Below, piece by piece: positions 25,772 to 34,718 of a stretch of DNA of 64,000 nucleotides. Origin of the DNA: Desulfovibrio sp. (GTDB taxonomy: Bacteria > Desulfobacterota > Desulfovibrionia > Desulfovibrionales > Desulfovibrionaceae); NCBI RefSeq assembly GCF_019424165.1, contig NZ_JAHZAA010000001.1, positions 1 to 64,000 of the forward strand, written 5' to 3'. Positions within the stretch are counted from its first letter, which is position 1. Every line of letters begins with the position of its first letter. The notes under the pieces were generated by a model. That model was not told where the DNA came from. It was given only the letters and a program-made list of their open reading frames with translations, and did not search any database. A program made the translations under genes and the position numbers.

Positions 25772-28700
25772 TTATCCGCCAAATTCAGACGTTATCTGCT
25801 GCTGGGCCACAAGCGTACTGGTGTCATCGCTCACGCTGTCGGTATGTACGCTTTCATAGCTTTGCTCTGTCTGGCCGGATCCTCCGCCACCAGAATCATG
25901 TTCATTGCCTGTAAGCCCGGCCTCGCGGTACGCATCGGGCATGTCGTCAGCCACGTATGCGGCGGCAGCCGCGGCACCGTCAACAAAGCCGACCTGGTAA
26001 CCGCTGAAGTGATCACTGTTAAAATAGTCTTCCAGGCTGGCCCGGTCGGCATCGCCCAGGCCATTGACGCTCACATGGATTTCTTCCACCTGGATAGTGT
26101 CGATATTTCCCTGCAACCAAGCATCGTACTTGTACATAAAGTCGTCAAAGGAGTCGGCCTTGAGCACCAGCAGGTCATGGCCTTCGCCGCTGATGATGGA
26201 AAGACCGCCCTTGACGAGGCCGTCCAGCACTACGGTGTCGTTGCCGGTTCCCAGATTGATGGTGGTGTTGCCGCCCGTGATGTTGCCGTTGATGACCACC
26301 CGGTCGTCGCCATCGCCCATCAGTATCTTGTTTGCGCCGCCGGTAATATTGCCGTTGATCGTGAAGGCGTCATTGCCGTCCCCCATATTGAACGTATTGT
26401 CCGCACCGCGCAGCTCACCGTTGATTTCGATATGGTCGTTGCCGCTTCCGGTATTGATAACGTTGGCATGGCCGACCACGTTGCCCGTAAGCGTGATGTT
26501 GTCGCCGTGTTCATCGCCGGCCTTGCTGCCACCCTGGATAAGGTTCAGCCCGCCCGCGTTGCTGTACATGGCGAATGCCTCGCCGGCGGTTCCGGCCTTG
26601 GCCGTGATGACAACCGTAATGGGGCTGTCCGAGTTTTCAATAATATTCTGGGTCGAGGTTCCCCATCCGTCACGGGTGAACATGCCGTAGGCCCAGCCGT
26701 TGTCGCTCCCGCTGGCGTCGGCAGTGATGTTTACATTATTGACATTGGTGATCTTGTTGATGGCTGTTCCCCAGGCCGCATTCATGCCGAACGCCCCGCC
26801 CATGACATCCATATAGTCGGTCGAAAGCGTTTTCGTGCCGGTAAAGGTGGCGTCTATGTTCACCGTATCGTTACCGCCGCCGCCATCAATGACCGTCATG
26901 CCGCCAGCCTGTGTGGCAAGGCCGATGGCCGCCGCCCCGTTGTGCGCGGAAGCGTTGATATTGATGACATCATCGCCATCGCCGGCATTGATGCGGGTTA
27001 TGCCGTGGTTGGTGGAGGTGATACCCACACCCCAACTGGGCGCGTGGCCGCTGATATTCAGCTCGTTGCCGTTATCCGAGGTATTGATGTTGACGTTGCC
27101 GCCATAGCCCGCATAGATGCCCGCAGCAGTTCCCTTGCCGGAAGAGGCGTCTACCGTGGCGCTGATGTTCACATCACCGGTCTTGACGTTGATATAGGAC
27201 TTGCTGCCCCCCCCGTCCTGACCAGCATTGCCGGATGCCGTAAGCCCCATGGAGGTAAAGCCCGCAGCGCGCCCGCCTGTCCAGGAAACGCCGGAATAGG
27301 GGCTGTCATACGGTGATGTCTCCTGGTATGAAGAAGCGTTGAACGTGCCGTTTTCAGCCGTGGTGATGTTCAGGCTGGTACCCGCGGAGGTGCGGAAGCC
27401 GCTGCTTGTTACCGTGCCGTCAGCGCCGCCGCCCGCAAGGGCCTTGGCTTCGCTGCTGACGTTCTGCCCACTGATGTTCACAGTGGCCTGGTCCCGCGTG
27501 TAAACTCCTGTGGACATGTTGTCCACGGTGCCGCCCTTGGTAACGCTGGAAAAATTCACATCACCCTGGGCTTCCACATTCACTGTGGTCTTGCCGGAAC
27601 CCCATATGCCCGCAGCCATTTTTTCTGTGGCATTGGCGCTGAAGCTGATATCACGCCCACGCACAACGCCGGAAGTTTCATACATGCTGCCGTCAGCAGC
27701 CTTCTCGCTTGAGGTGGCCATGGCCATGGCTGTTCCCGTACCGGAAGAGGCGCTGATGTGTACGTCGGCCTTTGTGCCTGCATCGATGAGTCCGGCGGCG
27801 TTGCCGCTATAACCCTGGATATAGTTGCCGTAAGCGCCGCCGCCTTCCGCCTTGGCGGCAATATCGACCCTGCCCGCTGTATCGTGGGCAAACGTCATCT
27901 CGGTATTGTGCGTGGCGTAGGCATTGCCGGAATCTCTGGCATTGACCACAAGGATGTTGTTGATGCTGTCACCGCCCAGCGTGATCGTTTCTCCACTGAC
28001 AATCTTGCCGTGTGAAACATACCATTCGCCCTTCAGGGGGCCGTCCATGCCCGCCTCGGCTTCACGCTGCGTGTAGTCATAGGTGGAAGTTCCACCGCTG
28101 CCCAGCAGATCCATAGTGTAGGTCTTGCCGCCGATGCTCACCTCAAGCGTGGAGGCAAACTTGCCCCCTGCTGCCAGCGCCGCCTTGCCCGCCTCGGTAA
28201 GCGTAACGGTAACAAGGCCCGTGGCCGGGTCAACGGAAGGAGGATTGAAGTATTGCGACACGCCGCCGGCAAAGGCAAAACTGAGCTTGGACGCATCCGT
28301 AACCAGATGGCCGTTTTCATCCACAGCCTGAAAAGACAGGGACTGCCCGCTGCCGTGGCTCATGACAAGGCGCGTGTGGTAGGAGCTTCCATCGGGGTCG
28401 GGACCGGGGCCGGGACCAGGAACAGGGCCAAGCGTGTCACCGCCACCGGAGGCAGTCAGAAGACCATCGGCGGGAAACTCTGTTTCGGACGCAAACAGCG
28501 GCTGCATCTGCCAGTCCAGGCCATCAAGGTGATCCACGCCTTCGGCAAGGCTGGATTCTGCAAATTCATTGTAGCGTGCTCCACGCTCAACCCCGGCGGG
28601 ACCAGCGGCGGGCATCAGGTCATCATGCCCCAGTGCCGCAAAAAATTCCTTGCCGGAAAGCGTCTGCCCATCCACCAGAAATTCGGGCACGTTTGAGCTG

Positions 28701-28888
28701 GAATAGGTGGTATAAAATCCCTCAAGGGCCAGCGTGCCGCCATCGTCAAACGTAAAGGTCAGCGCCTCGCCTTCACGGGCAAGAGTGGCTTCTCCAGCCG
28801 GAAAATTCAGAACAACCGTTTCATTGGACGTACTGTGAAAAACATTATGCTGTCCGCTTGCCGGGCGGGAAAGAATCAGGTTTGCCAT
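25772..28888 (-). CDS. RTX/LapA-like surface adhesin
   Basis: 1038 residues. The N-terminal 90 residues (MANLILSRPASGQHNVF...) form a compact acidic domain, followed by PAAG at 93-96, which resembles the di-alanine site cut by LapG-type periplasmic proteases in retained adhesins. A GPVPGPGPGPDPDG hinge (near 155) leads to long Gly/Asn/Thr-rich repeats with no cysteine seen. The C-terminal third has RTX-type calcium nonapeptides (GDGDDVININ, GSGNDHIEIN, GDGNDAFTIN, GTGNDTVVLD). There is no Sec signal, as expected for type I secretion. Start ATG 28888 has GGAGA 4 bases upstream. No type I exporter or LapD/LapG genes lie nearby. Confidence 0.82.
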   Translation of the reverse strand: MANLILSRPASGQHNVFHSTSNETVVLNFPAGEATLAREGEALTFTFDDGGTLALEGFYTTYSSSNVPEFLVDGQTLSGKEFFAALGHDDLMPAAGPAGVERGARYNEFAESSLAEGVDHLDGLDWQMQPLFASETEFPADGLLTASGGGDTLGPVPGPGPGPDPDGSSYHTRLVMSHGSGQSLSFQAVDENGHLVTDASKLSFAFAGGVSQYFNPPSVDPATGLVTVTLTEAGKAALAAGGKFASTLEVSIGGKTYTMDLLGSGGTSTYDYTQREAEAGMDGPLKGEWYVSHGKIVSGETITLGGDSINNILVVNARDSGNAYATHNTEMTFAHDTAGRVDIAAKAEGGGAYGNYIQGYSGNAAGLIDAGTKADVHISASSGTGTAMAMATSSEKAADGSMYETSGVVRGRDISFSANATEKMAAGIWGSGKTTVNVEAQGDVNFSSVTKGGTVDNMSTGVYTRDQATVNISGQNVSSEAKALAGGGADGTVTSSGFRTSAGTSLNITTAENGTFNASSYQETSPYDSPYSGVSWTGGRAAGFTSMGLTASGNAGQDGGGSKSYINVKTGDVNISATVDASSGKGTAAGIYAGYGGNVNINTSDNGNELNISGHAPSWGVGITSTNHGITRINAGDGDDVININASAHNGAAAIGLATQAGGMTVIDGGGGNDTVNIDATFTGTKTLSTDYMDVMGGAFGMNAAWGTAINKITNVNNVNITADASGSDNGWAYGMFTRDGWGTSTQNIIENSDSPITVVITAKAGTAGEAFAMYSNAGGLNLIQGGSKAGDEHGDNITLTGNVVGHANVINTGSGNDHIEINGELRGADNTFNMGDGNDAFTINGNITGGANKILMGDGDDRVVINGNITGGNTTINLGTGNDTVVLDGLVKGGLSIISGEGHDLLVLKADSFDDFMYKYDAWLQGNIDTIQVEEIHVSVNGLGDADRASLEDYFNSDHFSGYQVGFVDGAAAAAAYVADDMPDAYREAGLTGNEHDSGGGGSGQTEQSYESVHTDSVSDDTSTLVAQQQITSEFGG

Positions 28889-29334
28889 GTGGTTCTCCGT
28901 CATGTCGCTAAGAAATATGTCGGGGAGGCGAGGATGCCTGTGCGCCCTGGAGGCAGAAATACCCGCCGCACGTTCTTCACAGAGCGGCGGCAAAAAAATG
29001 CACAGGCAGATCGCAAGATGATAATGGATGGTCAGAAGAAGAATCTGATCGAGCAATATCCCTGAAGACATTGCCGTGACCAATAGCTGGTCAGAGGGGA
29101 AAAAAGGCGGCTTCAGAAGCAAGTCGCGTGGGTTTATCCCACACAGTTACTATTAACCCTAATAACGTACTTGTCAACCCATTAGAAATATTAACCATCT
29201 ACCCACAATTGGTACATATAGTTCACATGGTTATACATATTTCCAATAATTTTTATCGGTCATACCAAAAACAGACCTTGCGTGGGAGCATTATACGAGC
29301 GCCGGGCGCCCATCCGGCAGACACCCCGGGCGGC
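28889..29334. other. A/T-rich leader region upstream of the adhesin
   Basis: 446 bases without a gene. 29140-29290 is strikingly A/T-rich compared with the genome and contains a GTGGG-TTTAT-CCCAC dyad at 29128-29142. It is a likely site for adhesin promoter control; no specific binding motif is assigned. Confidence 0.45.
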
Positions 29335-30615
29335 TCAGCGCTTGTCCACCACCCGGCGAGACTTGCTGAACGTGCGCGGCAAGGCGGCATAATCCACAAT
29401 GCTGACATCCATACGCGCCATGATGGCCTTGTGCAGGCGCTTTTCAAGCGCAGAGGCCAGGGCAGGATCGTTACCCCCGCAGGCATTCTGGGCGCGCTCC
29501 ACTGTAAGAGCCAGATGGTCGAGGCCGCGCTCGTCGCGGCTGAGTTCCACCTGATATTCGCCGCCCAGCTCGGCAAATTCCCCGATTACGGCCATGAACT
29601 GGCCGGGGTAAATATTGACGCCCCGGTAGATCAGCATATCGTCTGAACGGCCCAGAATGCGGTCATGCCGCGGCATATTCAGGCCGCAGGCGCAACGCCC
29701 CGGCAACAGGCGGCACAGATCGTGGGTGCGGTAACGCAGCAGAGGGACAGCCTCCTTGCGCAGACTGGTCACCACCATTTCGCCCACCTCGCCCTCGGGT
29801 ACGGGTTGCAGGGTGACGGGATCAAGCACCTCGATGATGAAAAGATCCGCCCAATAGTGCAGACCGTCGTGGGCGTCACAGTCTATGGCCGTACCGGGAC
29901 CGTACATTTCGGTCATGCCCGCGATATCATGGCAGCCTTCAAGCCCCAGCTTGCTTTCGATGGTCTGGCGCATTTTCTCACTGCGCGCTTCAGACCCGCA
30001 GATCATCTTGCGCAGCCTGAGCCGCCCCCCAAGGTTTGCCCGCTCCACTTCTTCGGCCAGCAGCAGAGCCATGGAGGCAGTGGCGCCGAAACAGGTGGAT
30101 TCGAGGTCCTGCAAAAGCTGCAAGTGCATCTCAAGGTTGCCCGGCCCCACAGGCACGGTAAGCATGCCGAGTTTTTCGCTGCCACCCTGAAAGCCCACTC
30201 CGGCTGTCCACAGGCCGTAGCCTACGGCTATCTGCATGCGGTCTTCGGCTGTCAGGCCAGCCAGCTCGTAACAGCGGGCCATCTGCAGGTTGAATGTTTC
30301 CACGTCCGCCGCGGTATAGGCCAGAATCTTGCGCTTGCCCGTCGTACCGCTGGAGGCATGAACGCGCACCACCGCGGCAGGCGGCACGCACAGCAGGGGC
30401 AGGGGATAGCCCTCACGCAGGTCATCCACATCCACAGTGGGCAGGCGCGAAAGATCGTCCAGGCCAATGGCGTCGTCAGGCTCAAGCCCACAGGCCCGCA
30501 GCTTGCGGCTGTATTGGGGCGAGTTCCAGGCGCGGCGCACTGTCCGGCGCAGGCCTTCCTCCTGCTGGATGCGGATTTCCTCATCCGCAAGCTGTGGAAT
30601 GAAGCGGTATGACAT
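29335..30615 (-). CDS. paaK: Phenylacetate-CoA ligase (PaaK family)
   Basis: 426 residues, typical for PaaK, which activates phenylacetate or a related aryl acid to the CoA thioester with ATP. It has the N-terminal SPQYSRKL-like start, HASSGTTGKRKILAYT (about residues 84-99), MTEMYGPGTAIDCD, the RYRTHDLC hinge, ILGRSDDMLIYRGVNIYP and a C-terminal lysine-bearing FSKSRRVVDKR. In anaerobes such enzymes serve aromatic amino acid breakdown; usual partners (IorAB) are not adjacent. ATG 30615 has AAGGAG 10 bases upstream. Confidence 0.93.
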   Translation of the reverse strand: MSYRFIPQLADEEIRIQQEEGLRRTVRRAWNSPQYSRKLRACGLEPDDAIGLDDLSRLPTVDVDDLREGYPLPLLCVPPAAVVRVHASSGTTGKRKILAYTAADVETFNLQMARCYELAGLTAEDRMQIAVGYGLWTAGVGFQGGSEKLGMLTVPVGPGNLEMHLQLLQDLESTCFGATASMALLLAEEVERANLGGRLRLRKMICGSEARSEKMRQTIESKLGLEGCHDIAGMTEMYGPGTAIDCDAHDGLHYWADLFIIEVLDPVTLQPVPEGEVGEMVVTSLRKEAVPLLRYRTHDLCRLLPGRCACGLNMPRHDRILGRSDDMLIYRGVNIYPGQFMAVIGEFAELGGEYQVELSRDERGLDHLALTVERAQNACGGNDPALASALEKRLHKAIMARMDVSIVDYAALPRTFSKSRRVVDKR

Positions 30616-30979
30616 GCTTCTGCGGCTCCTTTGACCTTGAGGCAGGTTCATCTGCAATGCCTGACGGCAAGCCCCATGTATTTTCTGAAACCCGGCACAA
30701 AACGGCTGCGCCCTGCAACAACAGGGCTGTAACATTTCACCTGGAACGGCTCTGGCGGCTGCAAGAGCAGACGCCCGCCACGAAGGCCCAACGCAGTTTC
30801 AGGCGTCGCCGAATGGCTACGGATGCAAACCGCTGTGCTGCGTTTTGCCCTGTTCTGCGTCGTAATGCGCGCATGAAACCTTAATTTCTGCATCCGCAAG
30901 GTTACTGCCCGGGGTTGCACAATGCGACAGCGCAGGGCGATTGTGCGTCTTTTCAATCCGTCAGGCAAGTCAAATGGCC
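30616..30979. other. Intergenic region with dispersed repeat
   Basis: 364 bases between the asparaginase stop and the paaK start (both minus). It contains repeat copy B; nothing else was recognised. Confidence 0.45.
30733..30800. repeat. Dispersed intergenic repeat, copy B
   Basis: Second copy of the element at 24640-24702, in the same orientation, with about 75% identity over 63 bases and two nearly invariant blocks (GCTCTGGCGGCTGC and GCAGACGCCCGCC). A weaker relative (TTTTCACATTGAGCG, then GCGGCTGCAAC) occurs near 56051-56080. Confidence 0.65.
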
Positions 30980-32092
30980 CTACGGCGCGGGATGCCCGTC
31001 GTGAGCAGAGGGGAAACCGTCAGATCGCGTGTGCCATACTTCGTGGCAACATGCAAAAGCGCGGCGCACGTCTGCAACCAGGGCCTGCGGGCGGTCTGCT
31101 CCCTGCCGGGCGGCTTCGGCCAGCGCCAGCATGAGCAGCACCCGCGCCTTGGGCGCGGAAAGCATGCCCGAGGCTATAAAGGGCGCGTATCCGTCCAGGT
31201 CCGTCACGGGGCCGCCGCCCGTGCGGCTGGCCCGCACCACGGGCTTGCCCGCAGCAACGGCCCCGGCAAGAGCCTTGCGCACATCTGAAGGCATGGATCC
31301 ATTGCCCATACCCGCCACCACAAGCCCGGCCGAGCGCTCCAGAGAAAAGAGCGTCGCGTCCAGAGGCATTCCGGCACAGGCGTAAAGAACGTCCACGCGC
31401 GGCAGGTGGTCTTGCCCCGCATGGGCCGCATAGGTTCCGGCCAGGGGCGGGCCATCCTCCCCCTTGTGATAAAAAACAGGGCGGCCGTTGATAACCCGGC
31501 CAAGCAGGCCCGATTCCAGAGCGCGAAACGCCTCCACATCAAGCGTTCCGGCCTTTACCGCCGTGCGCGCCGAAAGAATACGCCCGTTCATCACAATGAG
31601 AGCGCCGCGCCCGCGTGCGCCAGGGCTGGCCGCCACGGCCACGGCATCGCGGATATTGATGGGGCCGTCCGCACTCAGGGATGTGGCCGGGCGCATGGCC
31701 CCCGTAAGCACCACAGGCTTGGGGCTGTTCATGGTCAGATGCAGGTAAAAAGCCGACTCTTCAAGCGTATCTGTGCCGTGGGTCAGCACCACCCCGCACA
31801 TGGAAGCGTCATCCAGGGCCTCGCCGCAGTCGCGCCCGAGTTTGGCCCAATGGCAGGGGCGCATATCCTCGCTGGGCAGATTGCCGCACTGGCGACTGGC
31901 GATACGGGCTACACCGTCAATGCCCGGCAGGCTTTCCAGCATGCATTCCACAGAAAGCACGCCCGCCTGATAGCTTATCTGCTCCAGCGGGGTGTCGGCC
32001 ACCCCGGCAATGGTTCCGCCCGTCCCCAGCAGGGCTACCTGAGGCAGCGGCGCGCCGCACGGAGCATCAGCGGAATGGAAAGAACAGCTCAT
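30980..32092 (-). CDS. L-asparaginase (type I/II family)
   Basis: 370 residues. Hydrolyses asparagine to aspartate and ammonia. Both threonine signatures are present: LLGTGGTIAG (about residues 21-30) and LTHGTDTLEESAFYL (about 103-117), with the lysine expected in the PKPVVLTGAMRP region. No clear signal peptide, so it is probably cytosolic. The C-terminal 25 residues are a tail beyond the usual end. ATG 32092 has GGGAG 5 bases upstream; the open frame further upstream belongs to another gene's shadow. Confidence 0.93.
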   Translation of the reverse strand: MSCSFHSADAPCGAPLPQVALLGTGGTIAGVADTPLEQISYQAGVLSVECMLESLPGIDGVARIASRQCGNLPSEDMRPCHWAKLGRDCGEALDDASMCGVVLTHGTDTLEESAFYLHLTMNSPKPVVLTGAMRPATSLSADGPINIRDAVAVAASPGARGRGALIVMNGRILSARTAVKAGTLDVEAFRALESGLLGRVINGRPVFYHKGEDGPPLAGTYAAHAGQDHLPRVDVLYACAGMPLDATLFSLERSAGLVVAGMGNGSMPSDVRKALAGAVAAGKPVVRASRTGGGPVTDLDGYAPFIASGMLSAPKARVLLMLALAEAARQGADRPQALVADVRRAFACCHEVWHTRSDGFPSAHDGHPAP

Positions 32093-32288
32093 GAAGGCTC
32101 CCGCCGCGCAGTACCGCCCTGTTGCCGGGGAGCAGCCGCGTGGACTTGTCGTTTCAGGTTGACGCATGTCCGGCCAGAAGATGCCCGTCACGTCTGCGCG
32201 GCGCTGGAACGCGGCGAACCGCAGGCCGCGCACAGCTGCCGGAAAAACGTATTGCTCAAAACGGCCGCCGGTCCGACGGCCAGGCGCT

Positions 32289-32792
32289 TCAGTCGTTGCC
32301 CGCACCGGGCGGCGGTGTGGGGGGTACGGACGCGCGCCACAACATTTCCACCACAGGCTGGCCCGTATGCCCGCACACACTTTCACCCGCCGGCCTGAAG
32401 CCCATGCGCTCATAAAAAGCTCTGGCACCGCTGTTGGCACGATACACATCAAGGCACAGGCTGTCGCGCCCGACCATGACATGCCGCAGCAAGATCGCGC
32501 CCAGCCCCATGCGCCAGCACGAAGGGCGAACAAAAAGCGCGGCGATAAAATCCACGCCGTCAGGACGGCAAAGGGCGGAAAAAGCAACCGGCTCGCCCTG
32601 TCTTTCCAGCATGACCAGGTCCGATGCCGGCAGATAGTGCTGCTGCATGGCGTCACGTTGCCGCTGCCACAGGGCCGGGTCCACAAAATCGTGGGCCAGC
32701 AGCGACGCTTCAAGCCAGAGATCCGCGCAGGCCGCATAATGCCGGGGACTGTTACCGCGCATCAGTGTTATGCCGTCGGGCATTGTGTTCAT
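32289..32792 (-). CDS. GNAT-family N-acetyltransferase (YjaB/YiaC-like)
   Basis: 167 residues. It uses acetyl-CoA to acetylate an unknown amine, possibly protein lysines as proposed for YiaC and YjaB in E. coli. It has LWLEASLLAHDFVDPALW (like the LWLxST-xxHxF start of that group), AALFVRPSCWRMGLGAILL (CoA-binding motif A) and LDVYRANSGARAFYERMGFRPAG (motif B). Start ATG 32792 lies 6 bases after GAGG; ATG 32798 and a start at 32816 are less likely. It is divergent from the exporter gene at 32977. Confidence 0.88.
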   Translation of the reverse strand: MNTMPDGITLMRGNSPRHYAACADLWLEASLLAHDFVDPALWQRQRDAMQQHYLPASDLVMLERQGEPVAFSALCRPDGVDFIAALFVRPSCWRMGLGAILLRHVMVGRDSLCLDVYRANSGARAFYERMGFRPAGESVCGHTGQPVVEMLWRASVPPTPPPGAGND

Positions 32793-32976
32793 GATCATCC
32801 TCACCCCGGCAGACAAGTGCCGCGTGCGGCCTGCCGGAAAAAAACGTCCGTTTCTCCCGCATATGTTTATGCAAGGCGGGACGTTGCGTCAACGCGGCCC
32901 GGCCGCCGCCACGCACTGGCAGACGGGCTTTTACGGGACACTTGGTTTTGTCATTTCCTTGGTGTAGCGTGCGCGC

Positions 32977-34230
32977 ATGGACAAGAAAAAAATATCCCTT
33001 GTATCGCTCGGCCACTTATCGTGCGACGTCAATGGCGGGGCATTACCCGCCATTCTGCCTTTTCTGCGCACCCACTACGGGTTGACCTACCAGGCCACGG
33101 GCGGCCTCATGTTCGCCTATTCCTGCCTGTCTTCCATCATACAGCCGCTTTTCGGACTTATGGCAGACAGGCTCTCCAAGCCCTGGCTCATCCCCCTCGG
33201 CGTGTTTCTGGCAGGCATGGGCCTGGCGGCTGTGGGCTTCATGTCCAGCTACTGGGCCATTTTTGCGGCCATCGGCCTGAGCGGCGTGGGCGCAGCCCTT
33301 TTTCACCCCGAGGGGGCGCGCTTTGCCAACAAGGTGTCCGGAAAAAGCAAAGGCACCGGCATGAGCATATTTTCCATCGGCGGCAATGCGGGCTTTGTTA
33401 TCGGGCCGCTGCTGGCCACCTTTTTCCTGAGCTGGCTGGGCATGCCCGGGACCTTTATTTTCGGCCTGCTGGCTACGGTCATGTCCTCCATCCTGCTGCT
33501 GCTCATTATGCGCATGGTTGCTCCTGAAGCCGCGGCCGCAGCCCAAAGAACCGCCGAAGCCGCCTACGGAGCGCCCCAGGCCGGAGCACAGGGCAAAGAC
33601 GGCCAGGCCAGCCCCGACGGCACACCGGCGGCAGACGCCAGGGCCGAAGAAGCCCCGCAAAACAACTGGCATGAATTTTCAAAGCTTACCGGGGCCATCA
33701 TTGCGCGCTCCGTTCTTTTTGTGGGGTTCAACACCTTTATCCCGCTGTACTGGGTAAACGGCTTTGGGCAGAGCAAAACCGCCGGAGCCATTGCCCTGAC
33801 CATTTTCTGCACCTTCGGCGTCGCCAGCAACATACTGGGCGGCGTACTGGCTGACAGGCACGGCTTCAGGGCCATCGTGCGCCTGGGCTTTGCCCTGATG
33901 ACGCCCGCGGTGCTGGCTTTCGGGCTGCTGCCCAATCTCTATGCCGCCTACGCCCTGCTGCCTCTGCTGGGCTTTGTGCTGTATGCGCCTTTCAGCTCTC
34001 TGGTGGTTCTGGGGCAGACGTACCTTGCCAGGAATATCGGCTTTGCTTCAGGCGTCACCCTGGGGCTGGCCACCAGCCTGGGAGGCGTATTCGCGCCGCT
34101 GCTGGGCTGGATTGCCGACAACCACGGCCTGCCGCGCACCTTTCAGTGCCTGGCCGTGGTAGCCTTTATCGGCACGGTATTCGCCTTTGCCCTGCGCGAA
34201 TACACGGCAAAAGCTCCGGCCAGGGCATAG
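32977..34230 (+). CDS. fsr: MFS exporter, Fsr (fosmidomycin resistance) family
   Basis: 417 residues with 12 predicted membrane helices. It has the N-terminal LVSLGHLSCDVNGGALPAILPFLR, the MFS loop GLMADRLSKPWLIPLG and the Fsr-type GVGAALFHPEGARFANKVSGKSKGTGMSIFSIGGNAGFVIGP. The central cytoplasmic loop (about residues 185-225) is long and Ala/Gly/Glu-rich. Efflux of a small organic compound is likely, but the substrate in this host is unknown. A GATA-free 184-base divergent region separates it from the GNAT gene. Confidence 0.88.
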   Translation: MDKKKISLVSLGHLSCDVNGGALPAILPFLRTHYGLTYQATGGLMFAYSCLSSIIQPLFGLMADRLSKPWLIPLGVFLAGMGLAAVGFMSSYWAIFAAIGLSGVGAALFHPEGARFANKVSGKSKGTGMSIFSIGGNAGFVIGPLLATFFLSWLGMPGTFIFGLLATVMSSILLLLIMRMVAPEAAAAAQRTAEAAYGAPQAGAQGKDGQASPDGTPAADARAEEAPQNNWHEFSKLTGAIIARSVLFVGFNTFIPLYWVNGFGQSKTAGAIALTIFCTFGVASNILGGVLADRHGFRAIVRLGFALMTPAVLAFGLLPNLYAAYALLPLLGFVLYAPFSSLVVLGQTYLARNIGFASGVTLGLATSLGGVFAPLLGWIADNHGLPRTFQCLAVVAFIGTVFAFALREYTAKAPARA

Positions 34231-34260
34231 CGCCTCCGTCAGCCGCAGTTACGAACATTC

Positions 34261-34303
34261 AAAAGGCCCCTGCCCCGGAAATGCCGGTGCAGGGGCCTTT
34301 TTT
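34261..34303 (+). terminator. Terminator of the Fsr-like gene
   Basis: A 13-bp stem (AAAAGGCCCCTGC/GCAGGGGCCTTTT) with a 15-base loop and a run of six or more T. It starts 30 bases after the stop. Confidence 0.93.
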
Positions 34304-34628
34304 CGTGCGCGCCGACAAAATCCGGCCCCGGTGTGTTCACAATGTCAGTTGTTGTGCAAAATGCCCTGTAGTTTTTGTGCATAACATAAATAATAATTTA
34401 TAATTATTTACTTTTTTACAAATACATATGTTCTTTTCCATCAAAACACGGTCCGCGCGGGCAACATCAGCGGAGATGGCCGCATGCCCGCGGGGTCGGC
34501 GGCAGATGTACCGTAGGCTTCCGGCATAAAAAAATGAGTGCGCAAACTGTGCGTATCTCTTTTAACAGTTTAAAATATAACTATATTCATATTGAATAAA
34601 TTGTTTCTTTCATGTGCGCCATAAAGAC
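34304..34628. other. A/T-rich noncoding island between convergent genes
   Basis: About 325 bases with two very A/T-rich patches (34375-34440 and 34555-34610) around a normal-GC core (34445-34525). No gene, tRNA or clear RNA fold was seen. It is unusual for an intergenic space that needs no promoter. Confidence 0.5.
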
Positions 34629-34671
34629 AGTCCGGAAACCGGCAGGAAGGAGAGCCACCGGTTTCCGGACT
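34629..34671 (-). terminator. Hairpin after the BCCT gene
   Basis: A 14-bp perfect stem AGTCCGGAAACCGG / CCGGTTTCCGGACT with a 15-base loop, 48 bases after the BCCT stop. The T-run on the minus strand is poor (TGTCTTTAT), so termination may be partial. Confidence 0.65.
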
Positions 34672-34718
34672 GTTTGCACGGGCTACGCCCTTGGGCCGCT
34701 CGGGGTGCGGCCGTGTTC

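Noticed and set aside
28889..29122. N-terminal extension of the adhesin
   Set aside because: The frame is open but starts at TTG without a ribosome site, while ATG 28888 has GGAGA at the right distance.
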